Source of the DNA: Pseudorhodoplanes sinuspersici
Lineage (GTDB): Bacteria; Pseudomonadota; Alphaproteobacteria; Rhizobiales; Xanthobacteraceae
Direction of reading: 5' to 3'
Assembly: GCF_002119765.1 (NCBI RefSeq)
Contig: NZ_CP021112.1
Coordinates: 552,501 to 616,500, forward strand
DNA: 64,000 nt
The notes below the pieces were generated by a model, which saw nothing but the letters and a program-made list of their open reading frames with translations, was not told where the DNA came from and did no database searches. Shown here one piece after another: positions 44,829 to 52,705 of the stretch (within the stretch, counting starts at the first letter, position 1; every line of letters starts with the position of its first letter). The position numbers and the translations under genes were made by a program.

Positions 44829-45239
44829 ATGCGTCACCGGCTGGTCCCACCCACGACACCGCTGTTGCCGATCGATCGGTTCGCGGTGCCATTCGACGAG
44901 AACACGTTCGTGGACTGGCTGATCGACGCCAATCCGGGCGACCGTGCCATCTACTACCGCGGGCATCTTGGCTTCGATCGAATGCCGAGCGCCAACGTGC
45001 TCGACCGGCCGACCCGAGCAAACCTTCATGCCGTCGCCACCCGTGTGATGGTCGCGGCTAGCCAAGGACTCGTCATCCCGGTGCAGAAGCGGCTTGGCGC
45101 CGAGGACTACCTCTATCTCGCGGTGAAAGCGCGGCCAGGCCGGTCAGCGCAGAGCCGGTCGGCGCCGCATCCACGGTGCATGCCGGACCCCTTCGCCGAA
45201 TGTGCAGCGCATCCGATCCCCACCGCTTTGGCAGCCTGA
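44829..45239 (+). CDS. small prophage protein, function unknown
   Basis: About 136 aa from ATG 44829, chosen for GGAGAGG 7 nt upstream; ATG 44784 is an alternative. The sequence contains IDRFAVPFDENTFVDWLIDA and DRAIYYRGHLGFDR, then a conserved-looking helical segment THVMVAASQGL-like (ATRVMVAASQGLVIPVQKR). The Ala/Pro-rich tail (RCMPDPFAECAAHPIPTALA) looks unstructured. It lies 11 bp upstream of the next gene in the early rightward operon. I do not recognise the family. Confidence 0.65.
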   Translation: MRHRLVPPTTPLLPIDRFAVPFDENTFVDWLIDANPGDRAIYYRGHLGFDRMPSANVLDRPTRANLHAVATRVMVAASQGLVIPVQKRLGAEDYLYLAVKARPGRSAQSRSAPHPRCMPDPFAECAAHPIPTALAA

Positions 45240-45250
45240 AAGGAAACACC

Positions 45251-45742
45251 ATGTCCGACATCGCTGTCATGGCCGAGCACGTCCGCGACCTCGATCCAGA
45301 ATCGATCGCGTCGCTCACGGCACCCGAGCTCGCTTGCATCCTCGACGACCTCGCCGAACAGAAGGCAAGTCTCGCGCGGATCGAGGACAAGGTGCGCAGC
45401 GCGCTTGACCTCAAGTATGGCGCGCGCGCCCGGCAACGCCGAGCCGAGGAGGGGAAGGACACTGGCATCGTCCGCCTCGAGGACAACGGTTTCATCGTCA
45501 TTGCCGACCTACCCAAGCGCGTCAAATGGGACCAGGAGAAGCTCAAGCACGCGGCCGAGATTATCCGTTCCGGCTGGGGCGATGATCCGTCCGATTACCT
45601 CAAAGTGAAGCTCGAGGTCTCGGAAGCAGCATTCGCCAATTGGCCGCGGCCGGTGCGCGAACTGTTCATTCCCGCGCGCACTGTAGAGACCGGCCGGCCC
45701 GTCTATCGGATTGAGACACCGAACGAAGTCGAGGCGGCCTAA
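45251..45742 (+). CDS. conserved prophage early protein, function unknown
   Basis: A 163-aa protein starting at ATG 45251 after AAAGGAAAC. An N-terminal helical region with a possible coiled coil (ELACILDDLAEQKASLARIE) precedes a segment GIVRLEDNGFIVIADLPKRV and KLKVKLEVSEAAFANWP-like text (VKLEVSEAAFANWPRPVREL). This kind of protein is usually found just upstream of the AAA_24 ATPase in alphaproteobacterial prophages and may take part in the recombination module. No enzymatic motif is evident. Confidence 0.7.
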   Translation: MSDIAVMAEHVRDLDPESIASLTAPELACILDDLAEQKASLARIEDKVRSALDLKYGARARQRRAEEGKDTGIVRLEDNGFIVIADLPKRVKWDQEKLKHAAEIIRSGWGDDPSDYLKVKLEVSEAAFANWPRPVRELFIPARTVETGRPVYRIETPNEVEAA

Positions 45743-45767
45743 TGCACGCGCCATCGGCAGCACGAAC

Positions 45768-45837
45768 AACGGCGGGGCGGTCCGTTTCGCGAGAACGGAC
45801 AGGCAGTCCTTCGGCGCCCGGTCAACGCCCCGCCGTT
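45768..45837. repeat. nested double-stem element in the early operon
   Basis: A 12-bp perfect outer stem, AACGGCGGGGCG (45768-45779) with CGCCCCGCCGTT (45826-45837), encloses an inner perfect hairpin GTCCGTT-TCGCGAG-AACGGAC (45780-45800). It occupies most of the 121-bp gap before the AAA_24 gene. It could be an attenuator, an RNA-processing site or a small structured RNA. A 40-codon frame (45743-45865) reads through it and ends at the next start, but its composition does not look like a protein. Confidence 0.65.
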
Positions 45838-45863
45838 TCCATCATCTCATCGAGGAGGCGTTG

Positions 45864-46709
45864 ATGCCGGTCAGGATCGTAACCGCCGACGAGCGGTTGT
45901 CGGCAGCCAACAACAAGACTTCGCTCGCCATCTTCGGTCCGCCAGGCGCCGGGAAGACTTCGCTCCTCAAGACGCTGCCGGCCGATCGGACGGTCTGCCT
46001 CGACCTCGAGGCCGGCATGAAGTCCGTCCAGGACTGGCCGGGCGCAAGCATTCCGATCCGCAGCTTCGCCGATTTCCGTGACCTCGCGGTCCTGATCGGT
46101 GGCGCCGATCCAGCCGCCGATCCCAACGCCTGGTACAGCGCGCAGCATCTTCAGCATGCCCGCGGCGTCTATGCGGGCAGCGGCATCGAGGAATTCCTGG
46201 CCTCGAAGTCGATCGTCTTCGTCGACAGCATCACCGATCTCACGCGCCAGGTGATGACGTATGCGCGCCAGCAGCCGGAGGCGTTCTCGGAACGCACCGG
46301 CAAGCCGGACGTCCGCGGCGCTTATGGTCTGCTCGGCCGCGAGGTCATCCAGGCGCTCAAGCACCTGCAGCACGCACCCGGCAAGACCGTGATCTTCGTC
46401 GGCGTGCTGGAGAAGGTCACGGACGAGTTCAACGTCACGACCTGGCAGCCACAGATGGAAGGCTCCAAGGCCGGACGTGAGCTGCCCGGCATCGTCGACC
46501 AGGTGATGTCGCTGCATCTGTTCTCGCGCGACGCGGATGGCGACTACGTGCTCGACGAGAAGGCAAGCGAACGCCGCTTCGTCTGCCGCGCCGGCAATCC
46601 GTACGGCTTGCCCGCCAAGGACCGCAGCGGCCGTCTCGATATGACCGAGCCGCCGGACCTCGGCGCGCTGCTCGCCAAGATCAACACACCGCAGGCGCGC
46701 GCCGCCTGA
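45864..46709 (+). CDS. AAA_24 family ATP-binding protein (Sak4-like recombination ATPase)
   Basis: A 281-aa RecA-fold ATPase. Walker A FGPPGAGKTS near 24, Walker B SIVFVDSITDLT near 118 and a later VIFVGVLEKV strand are visible. ATG 45864 has GAGGAGG upstream. Phage proteins of this family (including Sak4) act as single-strand annealing or RecA-like recombinases and are commonly next to an SSB-like gene, as here. It probably works on single-stranded DNA during phage recombination or replication. Confidence 0.82.
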   Translation: MPVRIVTADERLSAANNKTSLAIFGPPGAGKTSLLKTLPADRTVCLDLEAGMKSVQDWPGASIPIRSFADFRDLAVLIGGADPAADPNAWYSAQHLQHARGVYAGSGIEEFLASKSIVFVDSITDLTRQVMTYARQQPEAFSERTGKPDVRGAYGLLGREVIQALKHLQHAPGKTVIFVGVLEKVTDEFNVTTWQPQMEGSKAGRELPGIVDQVMSLHLFSRDADGDYVLDEKASERRFVCRAGNPYGLPAKDRSGRLDMTEPPDLGALLAKINTPQARAA

Positions 46710-46736
46710 CCCGAAACTTGATCAAAGGAGACTGCG

Positions 46737-47447
46737 ATGTACGACCTCAACGACGCCCAGCCACAGATGGCGCCCATGGGCGAACTGATCCCGGACGGCA
46801 CGTTTGCCAAGGTGAAGATGACCATTCGTCCGGGCGGCGTGAATGGCTCGACGCCAATGGATGCCGGCCTGCTCAAGGCCTCGCAGTCGAGCGACGCCAG
46901 GATGCTCGACTGCGAATTCACGGTGGTGTCCGGCCCCTATGTCCGGCGCAAGTTCTGGCAGAACTTCACGGTCGCCGGCGGCAAGCTCGACGAGAAGGGG
47001 CAGTCGAAGGGCTGGAACATCTCGAAGAGCGCGTTCCGCGCCATGGTGGACAGCGCGCTCGGTCTCGATCCCAAGGACGAGAGTCCGGCCGCGAAGCAGA
47101 AACGGATGATCCAAGGGCTGAAGCAACTCGACGGTATCGTGTTCGCCGCCCGCATCATGATCGAGCCGGCCTCGAACCCTCAATACAAGGATCAGAACAA
47201 GCTCGCGAACGTGGTGCTGCCCGGCGAGCCGCAATATGCGGCAGTGATGCGCGGCGAGAACGTGCAGCCGGACCCGGTCAACGCCAAGCCGCGCAAATCC
47301 GCAGAGCCCGCGACACAGGCGCCTGCCTGGGGCAGCTCGGCAACTCCTTCGCCGGCCCCAGCCGGCGTGCCGTGGGCCAACCAGGGCGAAACCAAGCCGC
47401 CTCAGGGAGCAGTTCCTGCGCCTGGTCCGGCCTGGCTCAACGGCTGA
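46737..47447 (+). CDS. SSB-like OB-fold protein (DUF669-like)
   Basis: A 236-aa protein. The first 150 residues (LIPDGTFAKVKMTIRPGG, DCEFTVVSGPYVRRKFWQNF, GIVFAARIMIEPASNPQYKD) have the layout of phage OB-fold ssDNA-binding proteins that partner AAA_24/Sak4 ATPases. The remaining 80 residues are a Pro/Ala-rich disordered tail. The tail ends PGPAWLNG and lacks the acidic DDIPF-type tip of bacterial SSB; that tip is present instead on the protein encoded at 47477-48034. AAAGGAG precedes the ATG. Confidence 0.72.
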   Translation: MYDLNDAQPQMAPMGELIPDGTFAKVKMTIRPGGVNGSTPMDAGLLKASQSSDARMLDCEFTVVSGPYVRRKFWQNFTVAGGKLDEKGQSKGWNISKSAFRAMVDSALGLDPKDESPAAKQKRMIQGLKQLDGIVFAARIMIEPASNPQYKDQNKLANVVLPGEPQYAAVMRGENVQPDPVNAKPRKSAEPATQAPAWGSSATPSPAPAGVPWANQGETKPPQGAVPAPGPAWLNG

Positions 47448-47462
47448 GGCAACCGACGCGCC

Positions 47463-47693
47463 ATGACCGATGACGAGTGGCAGGCGCACGTCACGCGCGA
47501 GGCGGCGAAAGCAATCGGCGAATGGCTCGTAGGAAGAGGAGGCCTCAACCAGCCAATCCGCTGTTTGACCATGCGCGATCTCGAGGCGATGGCGCAGAAC
47601 GCGATCAGCGCATTCATCGTGAAGACGTCGCAGCGGATCAGGGGGCATCCCGACGAACCCGAGTCGCAGAGGCTCTCGATACACTTGGGCTGA
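47463..47693 (+). CDS. small prophage protein preceding the zinc-finger protein
   Basis: A 76-aa helical protein (DDEWQAHVTREAAKAIGEWL, RGGLNQPIRCLTMRDLEAMA, NAISAFIVKTSQRI). The start is 15 bp after the SSB-like stop. It is overlapped almost completely by the next open frame in the -1 register; since this frame has the more protein-like sequence here, I treat it as the real N-terminal coding frame. It may be a separate protein or the first part of a frameshifted fusion with the zinc-finger protein. Confidence 0.65.
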   Translation: MTDDEWQAHVTREAAKAIGEWLVGRGGLNQPIRCLTMRDLEAMAQNAISAFIVKTSQRIRGHPDEPESQRLSIHLG

Positions 47694-48034
47694 GGCCCTG
47701 CGCCATCTGCAGCCGGGCAGCTCGCGGCTTCTATTACACCCACCAGCTCCGCGCCGATCGCTATCCGACCTACGCCTTCTGCTCGACGCGCTGCCTCAAC
47801 GTAGGTGCTGCCATCGCCAAGAGGAACCGCGGCATGATCGACAAGACCGAGATGGAGATGCGCGCGATCAAGGATGCGCGCCGCTTTCTTGCGGAGGTGC
47901 TCACCGAGCTCGGGTTAATGGCGCCGTTCCACGATCGCAGCGCGGAGGAGATCGATCGCGTCATCGAGGCCTGCGTCGACGGCTTTCAGGCTTCCATGCA
48001 GCGCCAGTCTCTCAACGACGATATCCCGTTTTGA
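47477..48034 (+). CDS. DUF6511-like zinc-finger protein with SSB-type C-terminal tip
   Basis: The conserved part begins near 47690 with RPCAICSRAARGFYYTHQ and FCSTRCLNV, a four-Cys zinc-finger pattern, then helices (KDARRFLAEVLTELGLMA, DRVIEACVDGFQASMQ) and the last residues LNDDIPF. The DDIPF ending is identical to the protein-recruiting tip of bacterial SSB. In this frame the only starts are GTG 47477 and ATG 47522, both lying inside the preceding gene, and residues before the zinc finger do not look like protein. Either translation begins downstream at an unusual codon or a -1 frameshift joins it to the 76-aa frame. The true N-terminus is therefore uncertain. Confidence 0.6.
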   Translation: MAGARHARGGESNRRMARRKRRPQPANPLFDHARSRGDGAERDQRIHREDVAADQGASRRTRVAEALDTLGLRPCAICSRAARGFYYTHQLRADRYPTYAFCSTRCLNVGAAIAKRNRGMIDKTEMEMRAIKDARRFLAEVLTELGLMAPFHDRSAEEIDRVIEACVDGFQASMQRQSLNDDIPF

Positions 48035-48043
48035 GGCGCGCCC

Positions 48044-48841
48044 ATGATCGACCTGAACCATGGGTCCGGCTTCCAGTACGAGCGACCGGAGAGGCCGCCG
48101 GGCATCGGCATCGCGGTCAATGCCGCGATCGACGCCGCGCTGGTTGAGCGCAGCCGCGCCGAACCTCCCCGGCGCTACGTCAGCACGTCCGGGCTTGGCC
48201 GCGAATGCTTGCGCCAGATCCAATACGATTACTTAGCGGTGCCCAAGGACGAGGGCCGGGAATTCGAACCCAACACGCTCCGCATCTTCGAGGCCGGCCA
48301 TCGCGCCGAGGACGTGGTTGCAGCCTGGCTGCGCGCCGCGGGCTTTGACCTCCGCACAGCCCGTTCCGACGGTCTGCAGTTCGGCTTCTCGGTCCTGAAC
48401 GGGCGCTTCCGCGGCCACATCGACGGATGTCTCGTGGGCGGGCCGGTCGCCATGGCCTATCCGGCGCTCTGGGAAAACAAGGCGGTCGGCGCAGCGCCGT
48501 GGAAGGAGATCGTCAAGCGAGGCGTCGTCTTGGCGCGGCCGATCTATGCTGCGCAAATTGCGCTCTATCAGGCCTATCTCGATCTGCCGAACCCGGCGCT
48601 GTTCACGGCGCTGAACCGCGACACATTCGAGCTGCACTGCGAGCTCGTGACGTTCAACGCGGCGCTTGCCCAGCGAGCCAGCGACAGAGCTGTTGAGATC
48701 GTGCGCGCGAGTGAAGCCCAGGAGCTGTTGCCGAGCGCGGCCGTAAACCGAAGCTCTGCCATCTGCCGCGGCGGTTGGAGCGGTGGGGAATGGCACGCAC
48801 CCTGTGCCTGGCAGGATCGGTGTTGGAGGGCGGCGTCATGA
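48044..48841 (+). CDS. Cas4/RecB-like PD-(D/E)XK exonuclease, possible Fe-S protein
   Basis: A 265-aa nuclease. Motifs: GHRAEDVVAAWLRAAG near 88, GHIDGCL near 127 (catalytic Asp), ALWENKAV near 144 (Glu-x-Lys), and IYAAQIALYQAYL near 168. Cysteines sit at the N-terminal GLGRECLRQIQ (about 55) and a C-terminal trio in SAICRGGW...APCAWQDRCW. One N-terminal plus three C-terminal Cys is the spacing used for the 4Fe-4S cluster of Cas4/AddB nucleases. It overlaps the RecD-like helicase start by 4 bases, suggesting they act together on phage DNA ends. Confidence 0.8.
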   Translation: MIDLNHGSGFQYERPERPPGIGIAVNAAIDAALVERSRAEPPRRYVSTSGLGRECLRQIQYDYLAVPKDEGREFEPNTLRIFEAGHRAEDVVAAWLRAAGFDLRTARSDGLQFGFSVLNGRFRGHIDGCLVGGPVAMAYPALWENKAVGAAPWKEIVKRGVVLARPIYAAQIALYQAYLDLPNPALFTALNRDTFELHCELVTFNAALAQRASDRAVEIVRASEAQELLPSAAVNRSSAICRGGWSGGEWHAPCAWQDRCWRAAS

Positions 48842-50160
48842 GCGACATCACGCCATCCGACACCCAGGCGCGCGCCATTGCCGCTATTAAGGACTGGTTC
48901 AAGAACCGGACCGACCAACAGCAAGTGTTTCGGCTCTTCGGCTATGCCGGCACCGGCAAGAGCACGGTCCTCAAATTCGCCCTCGACGAGCTCGGGATCG
49001 AACCGCACAAGAGCGACCGCGAGGGAGGCTCGTGCGTGCCCGGCGTCGTGACCGCCACCTTTACCGGCAAGGCCGCCCTCGTGCTGCGCCGCAAAGGCAC
49101 GCCGGCCCGCACGATCCACAGCCTGATCTACAGCGTCATCATTGCCACCGACGAGGAAATCGAGGCAGCAAACAAGAAGATCGCCGAAGCCGAGCAGGAC
49201 GCGCTCAAGCTCATGGGCTTCGAACGCACGGCAGCGGACGCGACGATCGAGGCCATGCGGCAGGCGCTCTCGCAGATGAAGAAGCCGCGGTTCGCGCTCA
49301 ACCCGCAGAGCGATGCCGCGCATGCCAAGTTGATCGTCCTGGACGAGGTCTCGATGGTCGGAGAGGACATGGCGCGCGATCTGATGAGCTTCGGCAAGCC
49401 GATCCTCGTTCTGGGCGATCCTGGCCAGCTGCCGCCAATCAAGGGCGAAGGCGCATTCACCAACGATGCCCCCGACGTCATGCTGACCGAGATCCACCGC
49501 CAGGCAGAGGAGAGCGCGATTATTCGGCTCGCCACCATGGCGCGCCGAGGCGAGCCGATCGGCTTCGGCCAGTACGACACGTTCGTCTGGAAGATGCGCA
49601 AGATGGACGTGACGCCGGAGCAATGCCTGCGCGGCGGTCAAGTGATCAGCGGGCTCAATGCCACGCGGCTCCAACTCAACAACGCCATGCGGCGCGCTGC
49701 GGGGTTTGGCGGCGGCTATCTCCCGACCGGCCGTGGCGAAAAGATCATCTGCCTCAAGAACCAGAACGATATTGGCCTGATCAACGGCATGTTCGTCACG
49801 CTCGAAGATGTCGTCGACGAGGGTAGCCTCTACTTCTCGGCCACAACTCGGGACGAGGAGGGCAACCCCATCGGGCGGCCTAACGGCGACGGCAAACCCG
49901 AGCGACTACGCATCTACAAGGGACATTTCGAAGACCATGTCGCCTTCGACCGGCAGCGCCACGACCGGGACTGGAAGCACAAGCGCAATTTGACCGAGGC
50001 GACGTTTGGCTGGGCGATCACCGGGCACAAGTCGCAGGGTTCGCAATGGGAGAACGTCATCGTTTGGGATGACGGTCTTGGCCGCAACGAGGCCGACCGG
50101 CGCCGCTGGCTCTACACTGTGATCACGCGTGCGGAGAGGGGGTTGGTGATTCTGGCATGA
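48838..50160 (+). CDS. RecD/Dda-like SF1B DNA helicase
   Basis: A 440-aa helicase: Walker A FGYAGTGKST near 36, motif II IVLDEVSMV near 172, motif III GDPGQLPP near 195, motif V GHKSQGSQW near 398, and motif VI YTVITRAERGL at the C-terminus. The 5'-3' SF1B arrangement fits RecD2/Dda. Its ATG overlaps the nuclease stop (ATGA), and its own stop overlaps the primase start, so nuclease, helicase and primase are one tightly coupled set. Confidence 0.9.
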   Translation: MSDITPSDTQARAIAAIKDWFKNRTDQQQVFRLFGYAGTGKSTVLKFALDELGIEPHKSDREGGSCVPGVVTATFTGKAALVLRRKGTPARTIHSLIYSVIIATDEEIEAANKKIAEAEQDALKLMGFERTAADATIEAMRQALSQMKKPRFALNPQSDAAHAKLIVLDEVSMVGEDMARDLMSFGKPILVLGDPGQLPPIKGEGAFTNDAPDVMLTEIHRQAEESAIIRLATMARRGEPIGFGQYDTFVWKMRKMDVTPEQCLRGGQVISGLNATRLQLNNAMRRAAGFGGGYLPTGRGEKIICLKNQNDIGLINGMFVTLEDVVDEGSLYFSATTRDEEGNPIGRPNGDGKPERLRIYKGHFEDHVAFDRQRHDRDWKHKRNLTEATFGWAITGHKSQGSQWENVIVWDDGLGRNEADRRRWLYTVITRAERGLVILA

Positions 50161-52697
50161 TCGATCTCAATGAGGTCTGGAGGCCGCCTGTCCGCTTCGA
50201 CCTCGGCGAGATTCGCGAGCGGCTCTGCGCGACGGCAGCCGAATGGCTGCCGCCGTTATTTCCGCATGCGCGCATGTCGGCTGACGGCAAGACCCTCCGC
50301 TGCGCCGACCTGTCCGGGCGTGCGCCGCGCAATGAGGGCTCCTGTGTCATCCACCTCCGGGGCCCACGCGCTGGCTGGGGCTACGATCATGCCACTGGCG
50401 AAAGCGCTGGTCCGATAGACCTCCTCCACCATGGCACCGGCCTCACGCCCCCGACCCTGTTCGAGGAAGCCGCGCGCCATGCGCGGCTGGACCGGCCGGC
50501 GCCAACGCGACCGGCACCGGCGCCGCGTCGCGACCATGCCCACGAGGTCGCCCGCATTCTCGCGGGCTGCCAGCCGCTCGCGGGCACGGTAGGCGAAGTC
50601 TATCTGAAGTGCCGCGGGCTCTCTGACCCGGGCTCTCCCGACCTGCTCTTCAACCCGGACTTGACCGACTATGAGGCTAAGCGCGGCTGGCCCGGAATGG
50701 TGGCGATCGTCCGCGACGCTGCGGGCGCGCCTACGGGCGGCATTCACCGCACGTTCCTGCTCGATGACGGGTCCGGCAAGGCACCTGCCGGCAAGAAGAT
50801 GCTCGACCAGGTCGCCGGCGGATCGGTACGGCTTGCGCCATTTCCCGAAGATGGTCGGATCGGCATCGCCGAAGGCATCGAAACGGCTCTCTCCGCGCAA
50901 GCGATCTTCGGGATCCCGACCTGGGCTGCGCTATCCGCCGACGGTCTGCGGAAGTGGGAATGGCCGTCTGGCATCAAGCGCGTGACGATCTTTGCAGACG
51001 CCGGCGATGCAGGCCAGCAAGCCGCGGCGGCGCTCGCCGAACGGCTGAACCTCGCAGGCATAGCGAACATGATCGTTTCGCCGCTGCATGGGGACGATTT
51101 CAACGACGATCTCCGCCGTGGCGCGGTGGCGAAGGATTATCAAGTCGTGACTCCGCGAGCCGCGCCTTTGCTCGCCACTGCGGCCGATTTCGAAGCGGCG
51201 GCGCGGGCGCTGACGAAACCGCCCGAGCTCCACGCGCTGGGCGCCATCCTAGGCCAGCTCGTCACTGTGCGCCTGGAGCCGTTGCCCGAGCGACAGGTGC
51301 TGAGCTCGATCAAGGCCGCCACTGGCATCCCGGTCGCAGTCCTCGAAAAGCAGATCGGTGAGTTGCGCCGCCGCCTCAACACCACGGGCGACATCCACCG
51401 TCAGCCGACGCGGCCGCGCTGGGCAAGCCAGCTCCGTCTCGACCTTGCCGGAACGCCCGAGCGCAACGAAGCGAACGTTATCACCGCGCTGTCGAACGAC
51501 GAGGCGTTCGCCGGCGCACTCGTGTTCGACGACTTCCGTCAGGAAATCCTCGTGACCCGAAACCTGCCCTGGGACGATTCTCTCGGTGCGTTGCCGCGCG
51601 CCTGGAGCGACGCAGACGATGTGCGCTGCGCTGAGTGGCTGCAGCATCGCGAGATCAATGTCGCACCTGCCATGGTCAGCCGCAGCGTCGGCGCCGTCGC
51701 GCGCGAGGTGCGCGTGCATCCGGTCCGAGACTATCTCGACCACCTCCGCTGGGATGGAGTGGCGCGGCTGGCAGAGTGGACTATCGCGTATCTCGGCGCG
51801 GACGACACCGAGCTCAACAGGGCCTTCGGCGCGCGCTGGATGATCTCGGCGGTGGCGCGCGTCATGCAGCCAGGCGTCAAGGCGGACCACATGCTAATCC
51901 TCGAAGGCCCGCAGGGCAGCAAGAAGTCGAGCGCCATCAAGACGCTGACCGGTGCCGACTGGTTCACCGACGAGATCGCGGAGATCGGCAGTAAGGACGC
52001 AGCCCAGCAGATGCGCGGCATCTGGATCATCGAGATCGCCGAGCTTGATGCCATTAGCCGTGCCGAGGTCTCGCGCATCAAGGCGTTCCTGACCAGGACC
52101 ACCGACCGCTATCGTCCGCCGTACGAGCGCTACATCGTGAAGGTACCGCGTCAGTGCGTGTTCGCCGGCAGCGTCAACCCGGAAACCTACCTGCGCGACG
52201 AGACCGGCAACCGCCGCTTCTGGCCGGTGCGTTGCGGGAGCATCGATCTCGACGCGCTCGCGCGCGACCGCGACCAGCTCTGGGCGGAAGCGGTTGCGCG
52301 GTACCGGGAGGGTGCGATCTGGTGGCTCGACGAACCGGAGCTGGTCGCATCGGCCAAGGCCGAGCAGGATCAGCGCTACCATGCGGATGCTTGGGACGCC
52401 CGCATTGAACGCTGGCTCGTATATGAGCGGCACCGGGTCAATCACGGCTACGGCAACTACGATGATTGGCGGGACGAGGAAGTGGAGCGGCCGAGCCCGC
52501 TGACAGACACGACCGTCGGTGAAATTCTGCAAGGCGCACTCGGCATCGAGCCTGCGCGTTGGACGCGCGCCGACCAGATGCGGGTCACGGCGTATCTGAA
52601 GGCCCGCAACTGGGAGCGCTATCAGGTCCGGAAGGGACAGGTTCGCGAGTGGCGCTATCGAAGGCCGCTGTCAGGCTCGGACGCTCCAAATCACTAG
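50157..52697 (+). CDS. Toprim primase fused to VapE-type helicase domain
   Basis: An 846-aa replication protein. The N-terminal part resembles a degenerate CHC2 zinc-binding primase region; the Toprim domain has IGIAEGIETALSAQ near 240 and FADAGDAGQQAA near 280. A helical linker follows, then the VapE P-loop domain with ILEGPQGSKKSS near 580, IWIIEIAELDAI near 625 and AGSVNPETYLRDETGNRRFW near 670. It likely primes and unwinds at the phage origin. The start overlaps the helicase stop by 4 bases. The iteron field 1.8 kb downstream is a possible origin. Confidence 0.88.
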   Translation: MIDLNEVWRPPVRFDLGEIRERLCATAAEWLPPLFPHARMSADGKTLRCADLSGRAPRNEGSCVIHLRGPRAGWGYDHATGESAGPIDLLHHGTGLTPPTLFEEAARHARLDRPAPTRPAPAPRRDHAHEVARILAGCQPLAGTVGEVYLKCRGLSDPGSPDLLFNPDLTDYEAKRGWPGMVAIVRDAAGAPTGGIHRTFLLDDGSGKAPAGKKMLDQVAGGSVRLAPFPEDGRIGIAEGIETALSAQAIFGIPTWAALSADGLRKWEWPSGIKRVTIFADAGDAGQQAAAALAERLNLAGIANMIVSPLHGDDFNDDLRRGAVAKDYQVVTPRAAPLLATAADFEAAARALTKPPELHALGAILGQLVTVRLEPLPERQVLSSIKAATGIPVAVLEKQIGELRRRLNTTGDIHRQPTRPRWASQLRLDLAGTPERNEANVITALSNDEAFAGALVFDDFRQEILVTRNLPWDDSLGALPRAWSDADDVRCAEWLQHREINVAPAMVSRSVGAVAREVRVHPVRDYLDHLRWDGVARLAEWTIAYLGADDTELNRAFGARWMISAVARVMQPGVKADHMLILEGPQGSKKSSAIKTLTGADWFTDEIAEIGSKDAAQQMRGIWIIEIAELDAISRAEVSRIKAFLTRTTDRYRPPYERYIVKVPRQCVFAGSVNPETYLRDETGNRRFWPVRCGSIDLDALARDRDQLWAEAVARYREGAIWWLDEPELVASAKAEQDQRYHADAWDARIERWLVYERHRVNHGYGNYDDWRDEEVERPSPLTDTTVGEILQGALGIEPARWTRADQMRVTAYLKARNWERYQVRKGQVREWRYRRPLSGSDAPNH

Positions 52698-52705
52698 TTG
52701 AAGGC

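Noticed and set aside
45743..45865. 40-codon frame spanning the nested hairpin
   Set aside because: Its Arg/Ser/Pro-rich sequence follows from the hairpin composition; the structure is the better explanation.
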